A DNA stretch of 64,000 nucleotides from Corylus avellana (Eukaryota > Streptophyta > Magnoliopsida > Fagales > Betulaceae), in assembly GCF_901000735.1 (NCBI RefSeq), contig NC_081547.1, forward strand, positions 26,709,382 to 26,773,381, given 5' to 3'. Both the position numbers and the translations under genes were made by a program. Below are positions 45,361 to 56,929 of this stretch, piece after piece. The notes below the pieces were generated by a model, which saw only the letters and a program-made list of their open reading frames with translations, had not been told where the DNA came from and ran no database searches. The stretch's first letter is position 1, and every line of letters begins with the position of its first letter.

Positions 45361-46006
45361 ATTTGCCTTTAAATGTTAGAGCATCTACTCCGATCCTTCT
45401 ATCATTTTTGTACCTTTTATTTTTTAAAATCAACCATTAGATCTGTAGGATCCACAGTTTTATATAGGTGAGTCCTAAAAATTTAATGGTTTTATTTTTT
45501 TTAAGAAAAAAAGTAGAATGGAGAAGAACCAAGGTAGATAGATGCTCAAACATTTCTCTTACTTTGCTTCTTGATAATTCCAAAGACTTAGACTAAATAT
45601 ATTCCGAAACAAATGCGCACAATTAAACTCCAAATAGGGTTTTCAATTGCTTCAAAATTGAGAAAATTATTTACTCGAGTGTTCCAAGTCGCAAACTACA
45701 ATTGGCGTCTTCAATTGTTTGAAGTAGTTATTACTACTCATAAATCTCTCAATAATTTGTGCCCAAAATTGAAAGGATTTAATTCATTGAGGAAATCAAC
45801 AGTCCCATTGCATGCAGCAAATGTTGATTTGACTGTTCCAAGTCCCGAAGCTTCATGGAATATATGGTGACTGCAAAAGAAGACAATTCCAAGAGTGAAT
45901 TCCATATAGCCTATATAGCCAAAAGCCTATAAAAAGGGTAACAGCCAAGACAATTGAGGGCACTTACTGGACGGAATCCTCTTTAATTAGCATTCATATA
46001 CCTAAA
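45361..46006 (+). promoter_or_regulatory. Modular promoter of the 46-kb unit
   Basis: Modules at ~45610-45715 and 45770-45850 (AAATCAACAGTCCCATTGCA, TTTGACTGTTCCAAG). Between them the run GAAGTAGTTATTACTACTC (45721-45739) is the empty counterpart of the MITE site at 13073. Core promoter: GAATTC 45897-45902 and CTATAAAAAGGG from ~45928. Confidence 0.65.
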
Positions 46007-46947
46007 ATGGTAGCAAAAAAAGTAAGCCTGAAGCTCTTCATGATAGAGAAGGGGAGCCAACGACGGGTGCTGTTTGCTGAAGCAGACAAGGAGTTTGTTG
46101 ATTTCCTATTTAGCATTTTCACTCTGCCGGTCGGAACTGTCACGAGGCTTCTGAAAGAGGGAAGTGGCATGGTAGGCAGCTTGCCAACCCTCTACAGAAG
46201 CATTGAAAATATGAGTTTTAATCACATTCAACCAGCCAAAGACAAAAGCTTCCTGTTAGAACCAAAAGTATTCATGCCTGGTGTTAAAATCCCTCTCCTA
46301 TTGCCCAACGTTGCCTCAACATTCCGTCAATTGTATAACTGTATAAGTGTAATAGTTCGAGTTCGTACACATTCAATAATACTATATGTTCGAGTACTTA
46401 CGTAGCTGATGACGATAACACAAAATGTTATTCGTGCGGAGCTAGAAAGAACGCGTTGGCAACATTCACAGACCCCCCAAGCGCAACAAGGGCATTCTCC
46501 ACTAGTGAGGAAGGTTACGTGAGAGGGACGATTACATACATGGTGATGGATGATCTAGACGTGAAGATCTCTTCCGCCAGCTCTTTTGCCACTTTGCTTA
46601 CCCAATTTGATGTCAACGATATACGGGTTATTGAGGAGAAAGTGGTCGATGTGGGCATGGATGAGGTATATATATATATATGCCCTCTTCCCTTTCTTTC
46701 TGCGCAATATCACAACTATACCAAATGCTTCTATCTTTTAATTTGCTGTCAGTTAATTTGTTTATTATTTTTGGTAAACTTTGAACAACAAACTACTGTT
46801 TTCTTAATTTATTTGGTTTGATGGTAGGGTGTGAAATTGCTCCGAACTTCTTTGCAATCAAAGACTGTTTTGACTGACGTGTTCCTTTCGGCAGAGATTA
46901 TTCAAACTGAGGTCTCAATTAAGGAGGAGGAACATGTTGAAATATGA
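46007..46947 (+). pseudogene. DUF674 unit broken by an 8-bp tandem duplication
   Basis: Exon 1 46007-46665, intron 46666-46827 (162 bp, (TA)n after the donor), exon 2 46828-46947 (open, ends EEEHVEI). The reading frame is normal up to FRQLYNC, then TGTATAAC/TGTATAAG stand in tandem (46332-46347) where paralogs have one unit. The +8 shift leads to a stop at ~46403. Beyond it the original frame is clean, with the Cys cluster CSSTYVADDDN and CYSCGARKN, TYMVMDDLDVK and VVDVGMDE. This single event is the only visible lesion, so inactivation is recent or the allele may vary. Confidence 0.87.
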
Positions 46948-48035
46948 TTCACTTTCTGTATCAAAATGAGTAATTCAAGGGATTCATTGTTGTGAATGAA
47001 TCATGAAATAATAGCAAGTTAGCAGCTAATTAGGCAATGTCGAAAATCAGTGTGCTTAATTACAACGTGTAACTGCTCTGTTGGATTTGTTCTGCATCCA
47101 GGATAATATACAAGAGTGACTGTTAATTTATTTTGTTCATTAGTTGCAGTCATGTAGTAAACTTCTGTTATTTATAAACTGATATTGCTGATGAAGGTAA
47201 TTCGTAGTATGGATTATTTTTCAATTGATCAGTTGTTAATTTATAGTAACATTTGAATGGGTTTGGATCAACCTCAACCTTATTTAGATTTGCGATTTTA
47301 AAAAGTGATTTAAAAATAACAATTTTAAAAACGTAGTTAATCGTTTGGCACAATTGCTGTTTAACTTTTAAAATCGCAGTTTAACTTTTAAAATTATGTG
47401 TTTTCAAAAAAGTACTTTATTACTTGCAATTTGAAAACGCAGATTTTTTGCCTTTTCAAATTACAATTTTTTTTAAAAAATGCAATCCCAAATAATCAAT
47501 TTTCTGTAGTTTAGTTTAAAATTCCACTTTTCATCTATGAAATAGCAACACCAAATGCAACCTTAATGTTCAATATTACTGTACTTTTAAAATTTTTTAT
47601 TTTATTTTATTTTATCTAAAGATGAATATATATATGATCCGTAATTTGCCTCTGTTCATCAGCGTCCTTTCACCTCCATAGACGTGCATTCAAAAGGATT
47701 TAATTTTCATTGAGAAAATCAACAGTCCCTTGCAGCAAAATGTTTATTCAACTGTTCCAATTCACAAACTCCAATCATTTTCCATTGAGAAAATCTTTTT
47801 TGCTGCAAACTGTTTATTTGACTGTTCCAATTCACGAACTCCAATTGGGTTTTTAATTGCTTCCAATACTAATAAATCCATCGAGAAAATCAACAGCTCC
47901 ATATTGCAGCAGAATCTTTATTCAACTGTTCCAAGTCCCAATGGTTCGTGAATTGTGACTGCAAATGCAAAGGGTAAACAGAATGCACTTCAATTCCATA
48001 CAGCCTTAAAACTATAAAAAGGGTAACAGGAAACC
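46948..48035 (+). pseudogene. 3' flank, MITE, and promoter-only DUF674 relic
   Basis: 3' flank to ~47285, the degenerate element 47287-47560, then three promoter modules (47700-47775, 47776-47865, 47880-47945) and TATA CTATAAAAAGGG from 48012. No coding exon follows: T- and A-runs begin 40 bp after the TATA box. The order matches 15405-16483, so this is the second copy of that block with its gene lost. Confidence 0.75.
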
Positions 48036-48146
48036 CCTTCAATTTTTTTTTTTTTTTAGATTTAATTTAAAAAAAAAAAAAAAAGGTTCAGGGCCGGGAG
48101 TTTTCTGTTTTAACATGTTGACTCAAGAATTTATGAGATATTTACC

Positions 48147-48186
<40 letters not shown>

Positions 48187-49780
48187 AGTGTAATTCAATA
48201 AAATAGAGTGATAAATATTGGTACATTCTTTTACTAATTTATAGCACGCTTAAACTTAATTTAAACAAACTTTTAATACAGGGTGTTACAGTTTCTTTAA
48301 AGCTTTTTCGTTTCTCTTACTTCTTCGTTTTCTGTCTGATTTCTAACGGGGCCGAAAACGATGTGGGTAAAAGCTACGATGTAAAGGCGTGAATTAATCA
48401 TTCTCATTGATAGCGGGTCAATCCATATTTTCGTAGAATTTTGTGGTCTCTCTTATACGAAATGAATATTGTGGTATTTTCTGCTCAAAAGGTACTATAA
48501 TTGAATTTCTCAAATCCCATCCCCAATATCGATCCTGTCACCTACCCATTCACTTGTCCAACAGATCAATCTTATAAAAGTCTTTTTATAATTATCTATC
48601 TAAATTCCTAGTAATCAATAACAATTAATTATTAGAGCACTTAATTCACTATTCCTTACGGATGAAAATGGTTATTGAAAATTGTGCCAATATGCTGCAG
48701 ATTGTAATTTCTCTGGCCGGCCACCATAGAATTTTATACAGGTTGTTTCTTAATTTTCAATTACTTTTGTAGCTGGGAAACATTTATTTTACTATTTCTA
48801 CAATGTCAAGCTAAAATGCAAGAAACATGTCGGACGAACCCTCATCCGCCGACAAAAGTAAAGCAATCGCACCAGGTCGAAGAAATTCATGACGGTGAAC
48901 TACGTACTAGCTAGCTGTTGCTTTCCCATGAAAAGCAACTTCCATATATATAACCACTCAAACTCTAAATCAAAAGAATTGATATTAGATATCTTCTGCT
49001 CTTTTTTGTCTTAGCGCATAAGTTATCACATGCAATCTTGTCATCTTTTTTTAAATAAAAAAAATAAAATTCTTTTATATTCCTCTTTTTCTTTTATGTT
49101 TAGGTTGCCTTTTCTTTTCTTTTTCTCAATATCTATCAATTTCATCCTAAAGCTTAGCTGCTAAGTCTTACTTTTCCTTGAAAAGCCACTTCGTATGGCC
49201 ACTCCAAATTAAGCATATATCTTTTACTCTTTTTTTTCAGCGCAGAAGTTATTCTATCTCAAAATTTAATAATTGAATCTTATCATTTTGTTTCAAAGTA
49301 CTTATAAATTTGATTAGAATGGAATATGATAATAAAGAGAAGTCAGATTGAATCTTTCACTTATTGTACCTTGTTTCAAGGTTATAGTATACACAACTTG
49401 AAGCGTACAATACACATGGTGATCGTGTTTCATTTACATGGGCATAGAACTATGTATTTTGGCCTATGCTATATTGAGACTTTCCGTAATCCTACAAATT
49501 AATGTCGATCACATCATAGAGTCATCAGTTAATTACTTGGGTCTACGTACAACGTAACCAATTAATTTGTTATGCGACCCATAAGTGTTGATCAAATGCA
49601 TTAATCTGATTCCATAGTAGATATAAAGAAAGAAAAATGAGAAAGACGTTTGGTCCCCATAACTTTTGGAACGAGCTCAATTTTGTTAAATCATAAAAAA
49701 AAAAGAAAAAAAAAGAAAAAAAAAAAAAGAAGGCACTTGGAGCTGGGCTGGGCTGGCAATGGAAAGCGTAGCTTTCATAT
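48036..49780. other. Homopolymer-rich spacer with left arm of a second inverted repeat
   Basis: Long T and A runs at 48040-48190. 48560-49340 is the inverse of ~53120-53810 (CTTTTGCTGCTAAG..., AAGAAATTCATGACGGTGAACTA, GAAAAGCAACTTCC). No gene is recognised. A-rich run at 49696-49730. Confidence 0.5.
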
Positions 49781-49905
49781 GAAGGCACTTGCAAGAGCGA
49801 ATTCTGTGTAGGCCAAAAGACTATAAAAGGCAAGCCAACAGAGGGCTCGTGCCATACTCAATCCTTTCGAAGATTTACAATCATTGACATATATACCTAA
49901 TTAAG
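49781..49905 (+). promoter_or_regulatory. Promoter of the 49.9-kb DUF674 gene
   Basis: CACTTGCAAGAGCGAATTC (GAATTC 49799-49804) and CTATAAAAGGC from 49821. This is intermediate between the two TATA classes. No ~90-bp modules precede it. Confidence 0.65.
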
Positions 49906-50774
49906 ATGGCAGCCACAAAGGTAAGCCTGAAGCTTTTGATAGATAAAAAGAGCCAACGGGTGCTCTTCGCTGAAGCAGACAAGGAATTTGTCGATTTTCT
50001 CTTCAGCATTTTCACTCTGCCGGTCGGAGTTGTCACCAGGCTTCTGAAAGACGGAGGCGGCATGGTAGGCTGCTTGCCAAGCCTCTACCGGAGCATTGAA
50101 AATCTGAGTACTACTTACATCCGACCAGACAAAGACAAATGCTTTGTTCTAGAACCCAAAGTAATCATGCCCGGTGCTAAAGTCCCTCTCCTACTGCCAA
50201 ACCTTGGGTCAACATTCCGTCAATTGTATAGCTGTCCGAACTATGCTTCCAAATATTACGTAACACTTGATTGCGCTCGTAGCACTTACGTGGCTTACGA
50301 TCAAAAAACAGTTTGTCCTAAGTGCGACCATTTCACCGAACGGATGGTAACACTCTTAGACCCGCCAAGAGCAATCAAGGCATCCTCCGCTAGCGAGGAA
50401 GGTTATGTGATAGGGACGGTTAAATACATGGTGATGGATGATATGGAGGTGAAGGCCTTGTGTGCCACCTCTCTTGTCACTCTGCTTTCCCAGTTTGATG
50501 TGAAGGATATCGAGGAGAAAGTGGTCGATTTCGGCATGGATGAGGTATGGCTTATAACTACCAAATGCTTCTTTTACTGCCTGTAAGCTGTTTATTATTT
50601 TTGGTAAAATATCATGATTACAAATTATAAGTATTTTGCTTCTTGATTTATCTGGTTTGATGGTAGGGTGTGAAATTGCTCCAAGCTTCTCTACATTCAC
50701 ATACTGCTTTCACCGATGTATTTCTTCCGACAGAGATCATTAAAATTGACGACTCAATTAAGAATGATGGATAA
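49906..50774 (+). CDS. DUF674 family protein, intact
   Basis: Exon 1 49906-50544 (213 aa), intron 50545-50666 (122 bp), exon 2 50667-50774 (35 aa); 248 aa with no stops. MAATKVSLKLLIDKKSQRV, AEADKEFVDFLFSIFTLPVG, LEPKVIMPGAKVPLLLPN. The Cys cluster is expanded: LYSCPNYASKYYVTLDC, then VAYDQKTVCPKCDHF. TVKYMVMDDMEVK and EKVVDFGMDE close exon 1. Exon 2 GVKLLQASLHSHTAFTDVF ends SIKNDG. With the units at 22125, 36218, 42446 and 57897 it is among those most likely to be functional. Confidence 0.9.
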
Positions 50775-51412
50775 GTTGAAATATGATTCACTATCCATGT
50801 CAGAATGACTAAATCAAGGGGATTGGTTCTTGTGAAGGAATCATCAGATTGTAGAAAATAAGTCTGTATTGTTGAAAATCAGTGATCATTTGGTAATTTG
50901 GTGTTCTTTTTAGTTGTAATCATGTTTCTCATTCTGTTCCATATATGATTGTCTTTATGTTCCATCGATCTGAGTCAAATCTGGTGTGGTACTGATGTTA
51001 AATTTATTATGTTTATGAAGCAGCACTATGCTTTATTAAATTAGTAAGTAAACTTGTGTTAATTATGAACCGATATTGCTGAAGATAATTCGTAGTATGG
51101 ATGATCTCTCAAGTGAGGTGTTGAGGTATAATTAACTCGGTAAAATTTGATTGGCTGAAACCAACATGACTATAGCCTTGTTAACTTGGCAAATGGTTTT
51201 TCCTTTTTCATTGTGGCTTAAAATGATTGGTGTGATATAAAATTTTGAATTTTTTGTTTGAAAAAAAAAAAAAAAAAAAAAATTGTGATTTTATTATTTG
51301 AACAATAATAAAAAGTGGTTGAGGTGATATTAACAAGTGAAAAAAGTCGAAATGTTTTGATGTTGATTTTTTTTTAGGAAAAAATGATATAAACAATAAA
51401 TAAGGGATAAAA
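50775..51412. other. 3' flank, no gene
   Basis: Family 3' flank with extra sequence TTATGTTCCATCGATCTGAG that recurs in the relic at 38.2 kb. A/T runs near 51260-51282. Confidence 0.45.
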
Positions 51413-52140
51413 GGATCAAGACTTCTTTGCAATCGAAGACTGTTTTGATTAACATTTCCTTGTAGTAGAAATCATTAAAACAGAGGAGTCAATCAATGAG
51501 AACAAAAGATCCTCTCCCGGTCCGTTATGGGCTGAAGGCATCCGATTAAATGGATCATTCGTTTCGAGAGAATTACATCGTACAAATGGGATACATATCC
51601 CTTTAATAAAATAATAATAATAGAATTATTTTAAATTAAAAAAAATAAAAATAAAAAAATAAAAGAAAAGGGGCCCATTTTGGGTAGGGGTGGCAAGGCA
51701 CCTGATAACGACAGGGGTGAACCACCCATGGCCTGGAATTGGTTGTCCTATCTCTAAAAGGGGTGAACACCCCAAAACAGCAGGGTAACAAACTGCTGAG
51801 CAGAAAGGTAGCTTCCGGGTTGACCACCCAAAAGCCAAGTTGGGGATGCATGGTGGCGAACCACCCGGCGACCATTGGAGGTGGCTCCTTCTTTTTTTTT
51901 TTCTTAATTTTTTAGTAATTTCTTTTTTAATTTACAAAATAATATTTTATTATTTTTTTATTGAATATGTGTCCCATTCGTAATATAAAACCTAGATGAA
52001 ATCTAATTATGAGCAGGTATTCTCTAATCCATAATTTGGAGAAGATCTGTTCTGATGAAATAAGCAGACAAAGATCATTAAAACAGATGAGTCAATTAAG
52101 AACGATGGATATGTGTGGAAATATGATACATATTTTGTAT
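51413..52140 (+). pseudogene. Split DUF674 exon 2 relic with inserted element
   Basis: 51413-51503 reads ACTTCTTTGCAATCGAAGAC and the IIKTEES-coding tail of an exon 2. A second tail repeat (ATCATTAAAACAGATGAGTC) appears at 52070. Between them, ~51510-52045, lies an inserted element with partly inverted ends (AGATCCTCTCC and GGAGAAGATCT) carrying a GGTGGC cassette (51665-51890). The paired tail repeat resembles exon 2 at 20083. Confidence 0.65.
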
Positions 52141-52864
52141 CAGAATGAGTAAATCAAGGGAATGATCGTTGTGAATGAATCATGAGATTTTAGAGCAAGT
52201 AGAAAATCAGTTTGCTTAACTACTAGGTGCTACATCTCTGTGCGATTGTTCGTCCAAGTTAGAATACAAGTGATTTCAAGTTTTTGGTATTCATTTACTT
52301 GCAGTCATGTCACCTTCTGTTAATTATAAACTGATATTGCTGATGAAGATAATTAGTAGTTCTGATTCACTGAGAAAAAAGTTCTAGCTTGAAAAGCTAC
52401 CTCTTAAACAGCGTGAGTTCACAACTTATGCTTGAGACATTTTGCTTGTAATAAAAACAACCACGTTTAACCAAAAAGAATTTTTGTTAAATCTAGAGTA
52501 CCCTTGGTTGGTTTTACAGCAGATGTGTTGTAGTTTTTACTATAGCACATAAGCTGGATCCATATTCAATGGAAAATTATCCTCTCTATTTCAAATTTCC
52601 TTCATTTCCTCAATTTAGTATATTTTAAAAGGTAGTGTTATCCAAAAGTTTTAATAATGGTGTGCACTAAATGCACTACCCTTCAAAATGTATTAAATGG
52701 AGAAAATGAAGAAAATTTGAAATGAAGAAAATCATTTTCCGTATTGAATACATTCGGAAACAACTACTCATAAATCACTTATTAATTTGTGGCCAAAGTT
52801 GAAAGGATTTTCCATTGAGAAAATCAACAGTACTGTTTCAAGACACAAACTCCAACTGGGTTTT
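52141..52864 (+). promoter_or_regulatory. 3' flank, MITE, and promoter module cut by gap
   Basis: 52430-52560 repeats 28205-28330. 52571-52740 is a MITE. 52760-52864 is a promoter module (GGATTTTCCATTGAGAAAATC) that runs into the gap, so another unit may lie in the missing sequence. Confidence 0.55.
52571..52740. mobile_element. 170-bp MITE with paralogous empty site
   Basis: Ends GGAAAATTATCCTC and inverse (GAAAATCATTTTCC), with inner AAGGTAGTG and CACTACCCTT. The 9-mers beside it are ATATTCAAT and GTATTGAAT. The homologous uninserted site GTATTCAATACATTC is at ~28321-28335. Confidence 0.82.
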
Positions 52865-52964
52865 NNNNNNNNNNNNNNNNNNNNNNNNNNNNNNNNNNNN
52901 NNNNNNNNNNNNNNNNNNNNNNNNNNNNNNNNNNNNNNNNNNNNNNNNNNNNNNNNNNNNNNNN
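52865..52964. other. Assembly gap (100 N)
   Basis: Interrupts a DUF674 promoter module. What follows is unrelated. Confidence 0.95.
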
Positions 52965-55900
52965 TAAATTTTGAGTGAGAATACCAAGTAGCTCTTCAAA
53001 AAAAAAAAAAAAAAAGAAAAAAAAGAGTACGGAATGATTATTCTATTAAAAAAATGAATAATCTTTTATAAAAAATAAAGGTGGAATAAAATAGCATCGA
53101 TGTGAAAAGTATACATAAATATAATACACTAACACTTGAAAGTTGAACTAGTCATTTAATCATGAGCAATGAGAATAAATATTTTATTTGGCATTTTTAA
53201 ATTTTTAATAAAAATTATTTATTAAATCATTCTGCTTATCAAAGTAAAATAAGACTACTTAGCAGCTAAGCTTTAGGATGAAATTGTTAGATATCGAGAA
53301 AAAGAAAAGTTAAAGGCAACATAAACATAAAAAGAAAAAGAGGGGGGAAATGACAAGGTCACATGCGATAAAGAAAAAAAAAAAATATATAAAATAACTT
53401 TTGAATTAGAGTTTTGAGTGGTTATATGGAAGTTGCTTTTCATGGAAAAGCACAGCTACTAGTAGTTCACCGTCATGAATTTCTTCGAACTGGTGCAACT
53501 GCTTTACTTTTGTAGGCCATGGGGTTCGTACGACTTGTTTCTTGCATTTTAGCTCGACATTGTACAAACAAGTGATTCCCAGCAACATAAGTAATTGAAA
53601 AGAACCAGTCAATATAAAACTTTACGGTGGAGAAATTACAGTAGGAAAAGGTATTTCATAGCATATTGGCACAACTTTCAATAATATTTTCTTTGGACCA
53701 ATTAGGAGTAGAGAATTAGGATCTTTAACAAGTATTTGTATTGATTGCTAACAATTCAGATGAATAATTGTGAAATGAGACAAATAGATAAAGTCTTTAA
53801 ATAGATAAGTCCTATAGAAAGCTTCTCATAATTGCGAGTCTAAATTATTTGTAATTTGATCAAGTAATTACTAGAAATCAAAATCCATGAAACATGGGAA
53901 ATAGAGTCGATGAGCATAATTTATTTCGAATTAACATTTCGAGAACTATTTCTAAGATTCTCTATGAAGTAATTAGTCTCTTTACGAAAATTTCATAAAG
54001 TTCTTTTCTCATTAATATTCCCCCAAGCCTATCAAGTAGCTTGGTTGCCAAGAAACCAAAAGAAAAGTCGTGACCAGCTAGCAGACACTAGACACTAGAC
54101 ACTAGTCGTGACCAATTAGGGATTAGACAGAAGCTAGCTTCTTTTCTAAAGATGTAGTAGCTGTGTTATATAAAGTGATGGATCGATCAATCATGTCCAA
54201 TTAATTTGTGGATAATGTTATATACAGAATGTAGTGCCCAAGTCCATTTCACAAAAATAATGGTGGAGCCAGATGCATTTAGCATTTAATGGTTGGGAAA
54301 ATACATTAAATATCATCAAGATCAATGGCGTAGTACATCTAACTTTATAATAAAACATAAACTTCCCCCTAACTTTAGTAACTTTAACATGTCCTTTGTA
54401 ACTTTCGTAGTATGGCATTCCATTCAATTATGCCTCCTATGCTTGGGATTGTAAGATCCAACCTTTGATAATCTAGCAACATTCATGACAACGTTAAAGT
54501 TGGTGCATCCATTTAATAATGTATATAACGTCAATGTTGACACTTTTTTGAAAAAATTTAAATTATATAAAATTATATATATATCGTTAAATACACTAAC
54601 TTTAAATCATGACTATAAAATAAATAATATTTATTTCATTTGAAATTAAAGGAATCATTGTCTGTATTATATGCCTGAAGTTGTGCGTATTATAACATTG
54701 AAACAATGCATATATAATAAACATTAGATAATATAACCTTTTTTTAGAATTTATTCCAATGCAGTTTTTTTAACAAAGTAATGAATTCATTATTCCAATT
54801 AAATCAACAAGTTTGAAAGAAGATGATAGAGTTCAATCATTTTTTTTTTTTTGGGTATGATAACCTTTGCCCTAAGGAAAAAAAAGAAAAGGAAAGAAAA
54901 AGGAAGTAAAAGATAGCTAATTAACTTTAGTGTCCTTTTACCCTTGATCCTATGAATGGATTTCTTCGGCCTCGACAGCGTACATGCAATTGCTTTACTT
55001 TTGAGCCAACCGAAATCAGCTCTGTCGGCCACGAGGGTTCGTATGTGGGTGTGGCATGTCCAGGCCAGCTACAAATTAAAGTGTATATATGTACGGTGTG
55101 TGAAAATGAAGAAATAATCTGCATAAAATTCTATGATGGAGAAATTAGATGATCATAAATCCTTCACAAGCCATGCATGCACAGTCAGATAAAGTATTTG
55201 CTGGCATATATTGGTAAAATTTTCAGAAACCCTTTTCGATTTTAATGAATAGGAAATCGAGTCAATGAACAAATTAAGCTAATTGCTTGAAATTTCGGTT
55301 TCCAAAACTATTTCCTAAAGTTCTTTATAAAGTTAGGCTGTGTTTGTTACCATGTTTTAACTTTTAAGATGGTTTGCTTTGTTTTGTTTTGTTGTGTTTT
55401 TTTTAAGTATTTTAATTTGACATAAAAATAAAGCTGTTTTTGTATTTTTATAAATATTTTGTGTTTGAGTTTTTAAGAATAATTAAAACTGTTCATTTAT
55501 CTTTCCTGTTCCTTTGCTTTAAAAATAAGAGCCCTCTCACAATTTTTGGTCAAATTGTAAGCAATATGAGCATGCAATTGCTTGCACTAAATCTCAATCA
55601 CTCCTTTGAAGGTTTTCTAGTTTTCACACACTCTCGATCTTCTTTCACATCTCCGTCATCTCTCTCTTTTGAGTCTTTTCTTTGTAAGTTTTCAAATTAT
55701 ATGAAAATATAATAAATATTTGACGATATTCAAACAGCCAAAGTTAAAAAATATTTTTCAAATAATTTTTTAGGTGTTGGGTGGCCTGCGAGCCACCCCT
55801 AACCCCTTGGGGGTACAAGCCACCCCAAGGCGGGTTTGGGGGCGGCCAGGGGTAGCTGCCCCACTGCTGGCTGCCACCCATTCAATTTTTTTTTTTATTT

Positions 55901-56220
55901 GATTTTTAATTAAATTAATATTTTGAAGTGAGGTGAAAAAAGGTTAACATGCATGGCAAAACGGTAAGTTTTGAGACTGAATGACAGACGTTAGACATTT
56001 TGAAGAAAATGTAATGAAATGGCTTATGACATCTTTTCGATTGACTTAACGACTACAAATTCAAAAAAAAAAAAAAGTTCAGGATTTTTTTTTTTCTGGA
56101 TTCACACGTTGACTCAAGGATTTATCATAAACTTTCCCTTATATATATATATATATATCTGTGTGTGTGTGTACTTCAGAGAGGACATAGTGACTTGTTT
56201 AGCATATTCCTTACATTCCT

Positions 56221-56262
<42 letters not shown>

Positions 56263-56929
56263 ATTGTTATTTTTGTTTAGAATTTGTTGTTGGAGAGCTT
56301 GTCCATTTTTCCGTATTTTGATCATTGTAACCCTTTCCTAATTTGATTTAAAAAAAATACTCCTCACACCATTAGTCTGTATACTTCAACTTCAACGTTA
56401 CTCATCTTGCCATCACAAACGTAATCCTTGATGATTTCAGAGCATGCTATTGGCCGTAGTAGTAGTATAACTGCACATTATTAATGGCCGACACACCACA
56501 GCCCCTTATTTTTAGCATCAGAATGTCTAATGGCCCAACGGTCTCATAGTTGGGTAGGGCCTAAAATTTTCTGCTATCGTTTTTTCTTCTTCTTCTTATA
56601 GTGAAAACGGCATTCTATAGTCGACACTCTATTATTAAGTTGACTGAACACTAGTTGAAATGCTACCAGAAGTTTAATTAATTACTAAATTCATAAAGCA
56701 TTTGCTGCTTCACAATCAAATAAAAAGCATATATTATCATACCAGATTAGATTAAAATAGAAAGTACAAGGTCATGAAACATAACATGAGAAACATGGTT
56801 GCGACGACTAAAACACCAAAATACCATTCAAATATACTTTTTTGGATCAATTATCGCACAGAGTTGTTGCCTCTCGAAATTAAAAGACCAATAATAAGAA
56901 GCAACAGTGCCTTCATTCAACATCTTGAA
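52965..56929. other. AT-rich spacer with duplicated blocks, no gene
   Basis: 53120-53810 is the right arm of the second inverted repeat. A third, partial copy of its core stands at 54945-55145 (GGATTTCTTCGGCCTCGACA, TTGCTTTACTTTTG). 55770-55885 is a GGTGGCC cassette. (TA)n microsatellites lie at 56140-56159 and 56224-56261. Short open frames have no recognisable content. Confidence 0.5.

Noticed and set aside
48040..48190. Possible terminator or CRISPR-like repeats in T/A runs
   Set aside because: Simple homopolymers in a plant genome; no regular spacer-repeat structure anywhere in the window.
53406..53612. 68-codon minus-strand frame in the second inverted repeat
   Set aside because: Its copies at 48.9 and 55.0 kb do not preserve the frame, so it is probably not coding.
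56019..56321. 100-codon frame with Tyr-Ile repeats
   Set aside because: Translation of (TA)n microsatellites.
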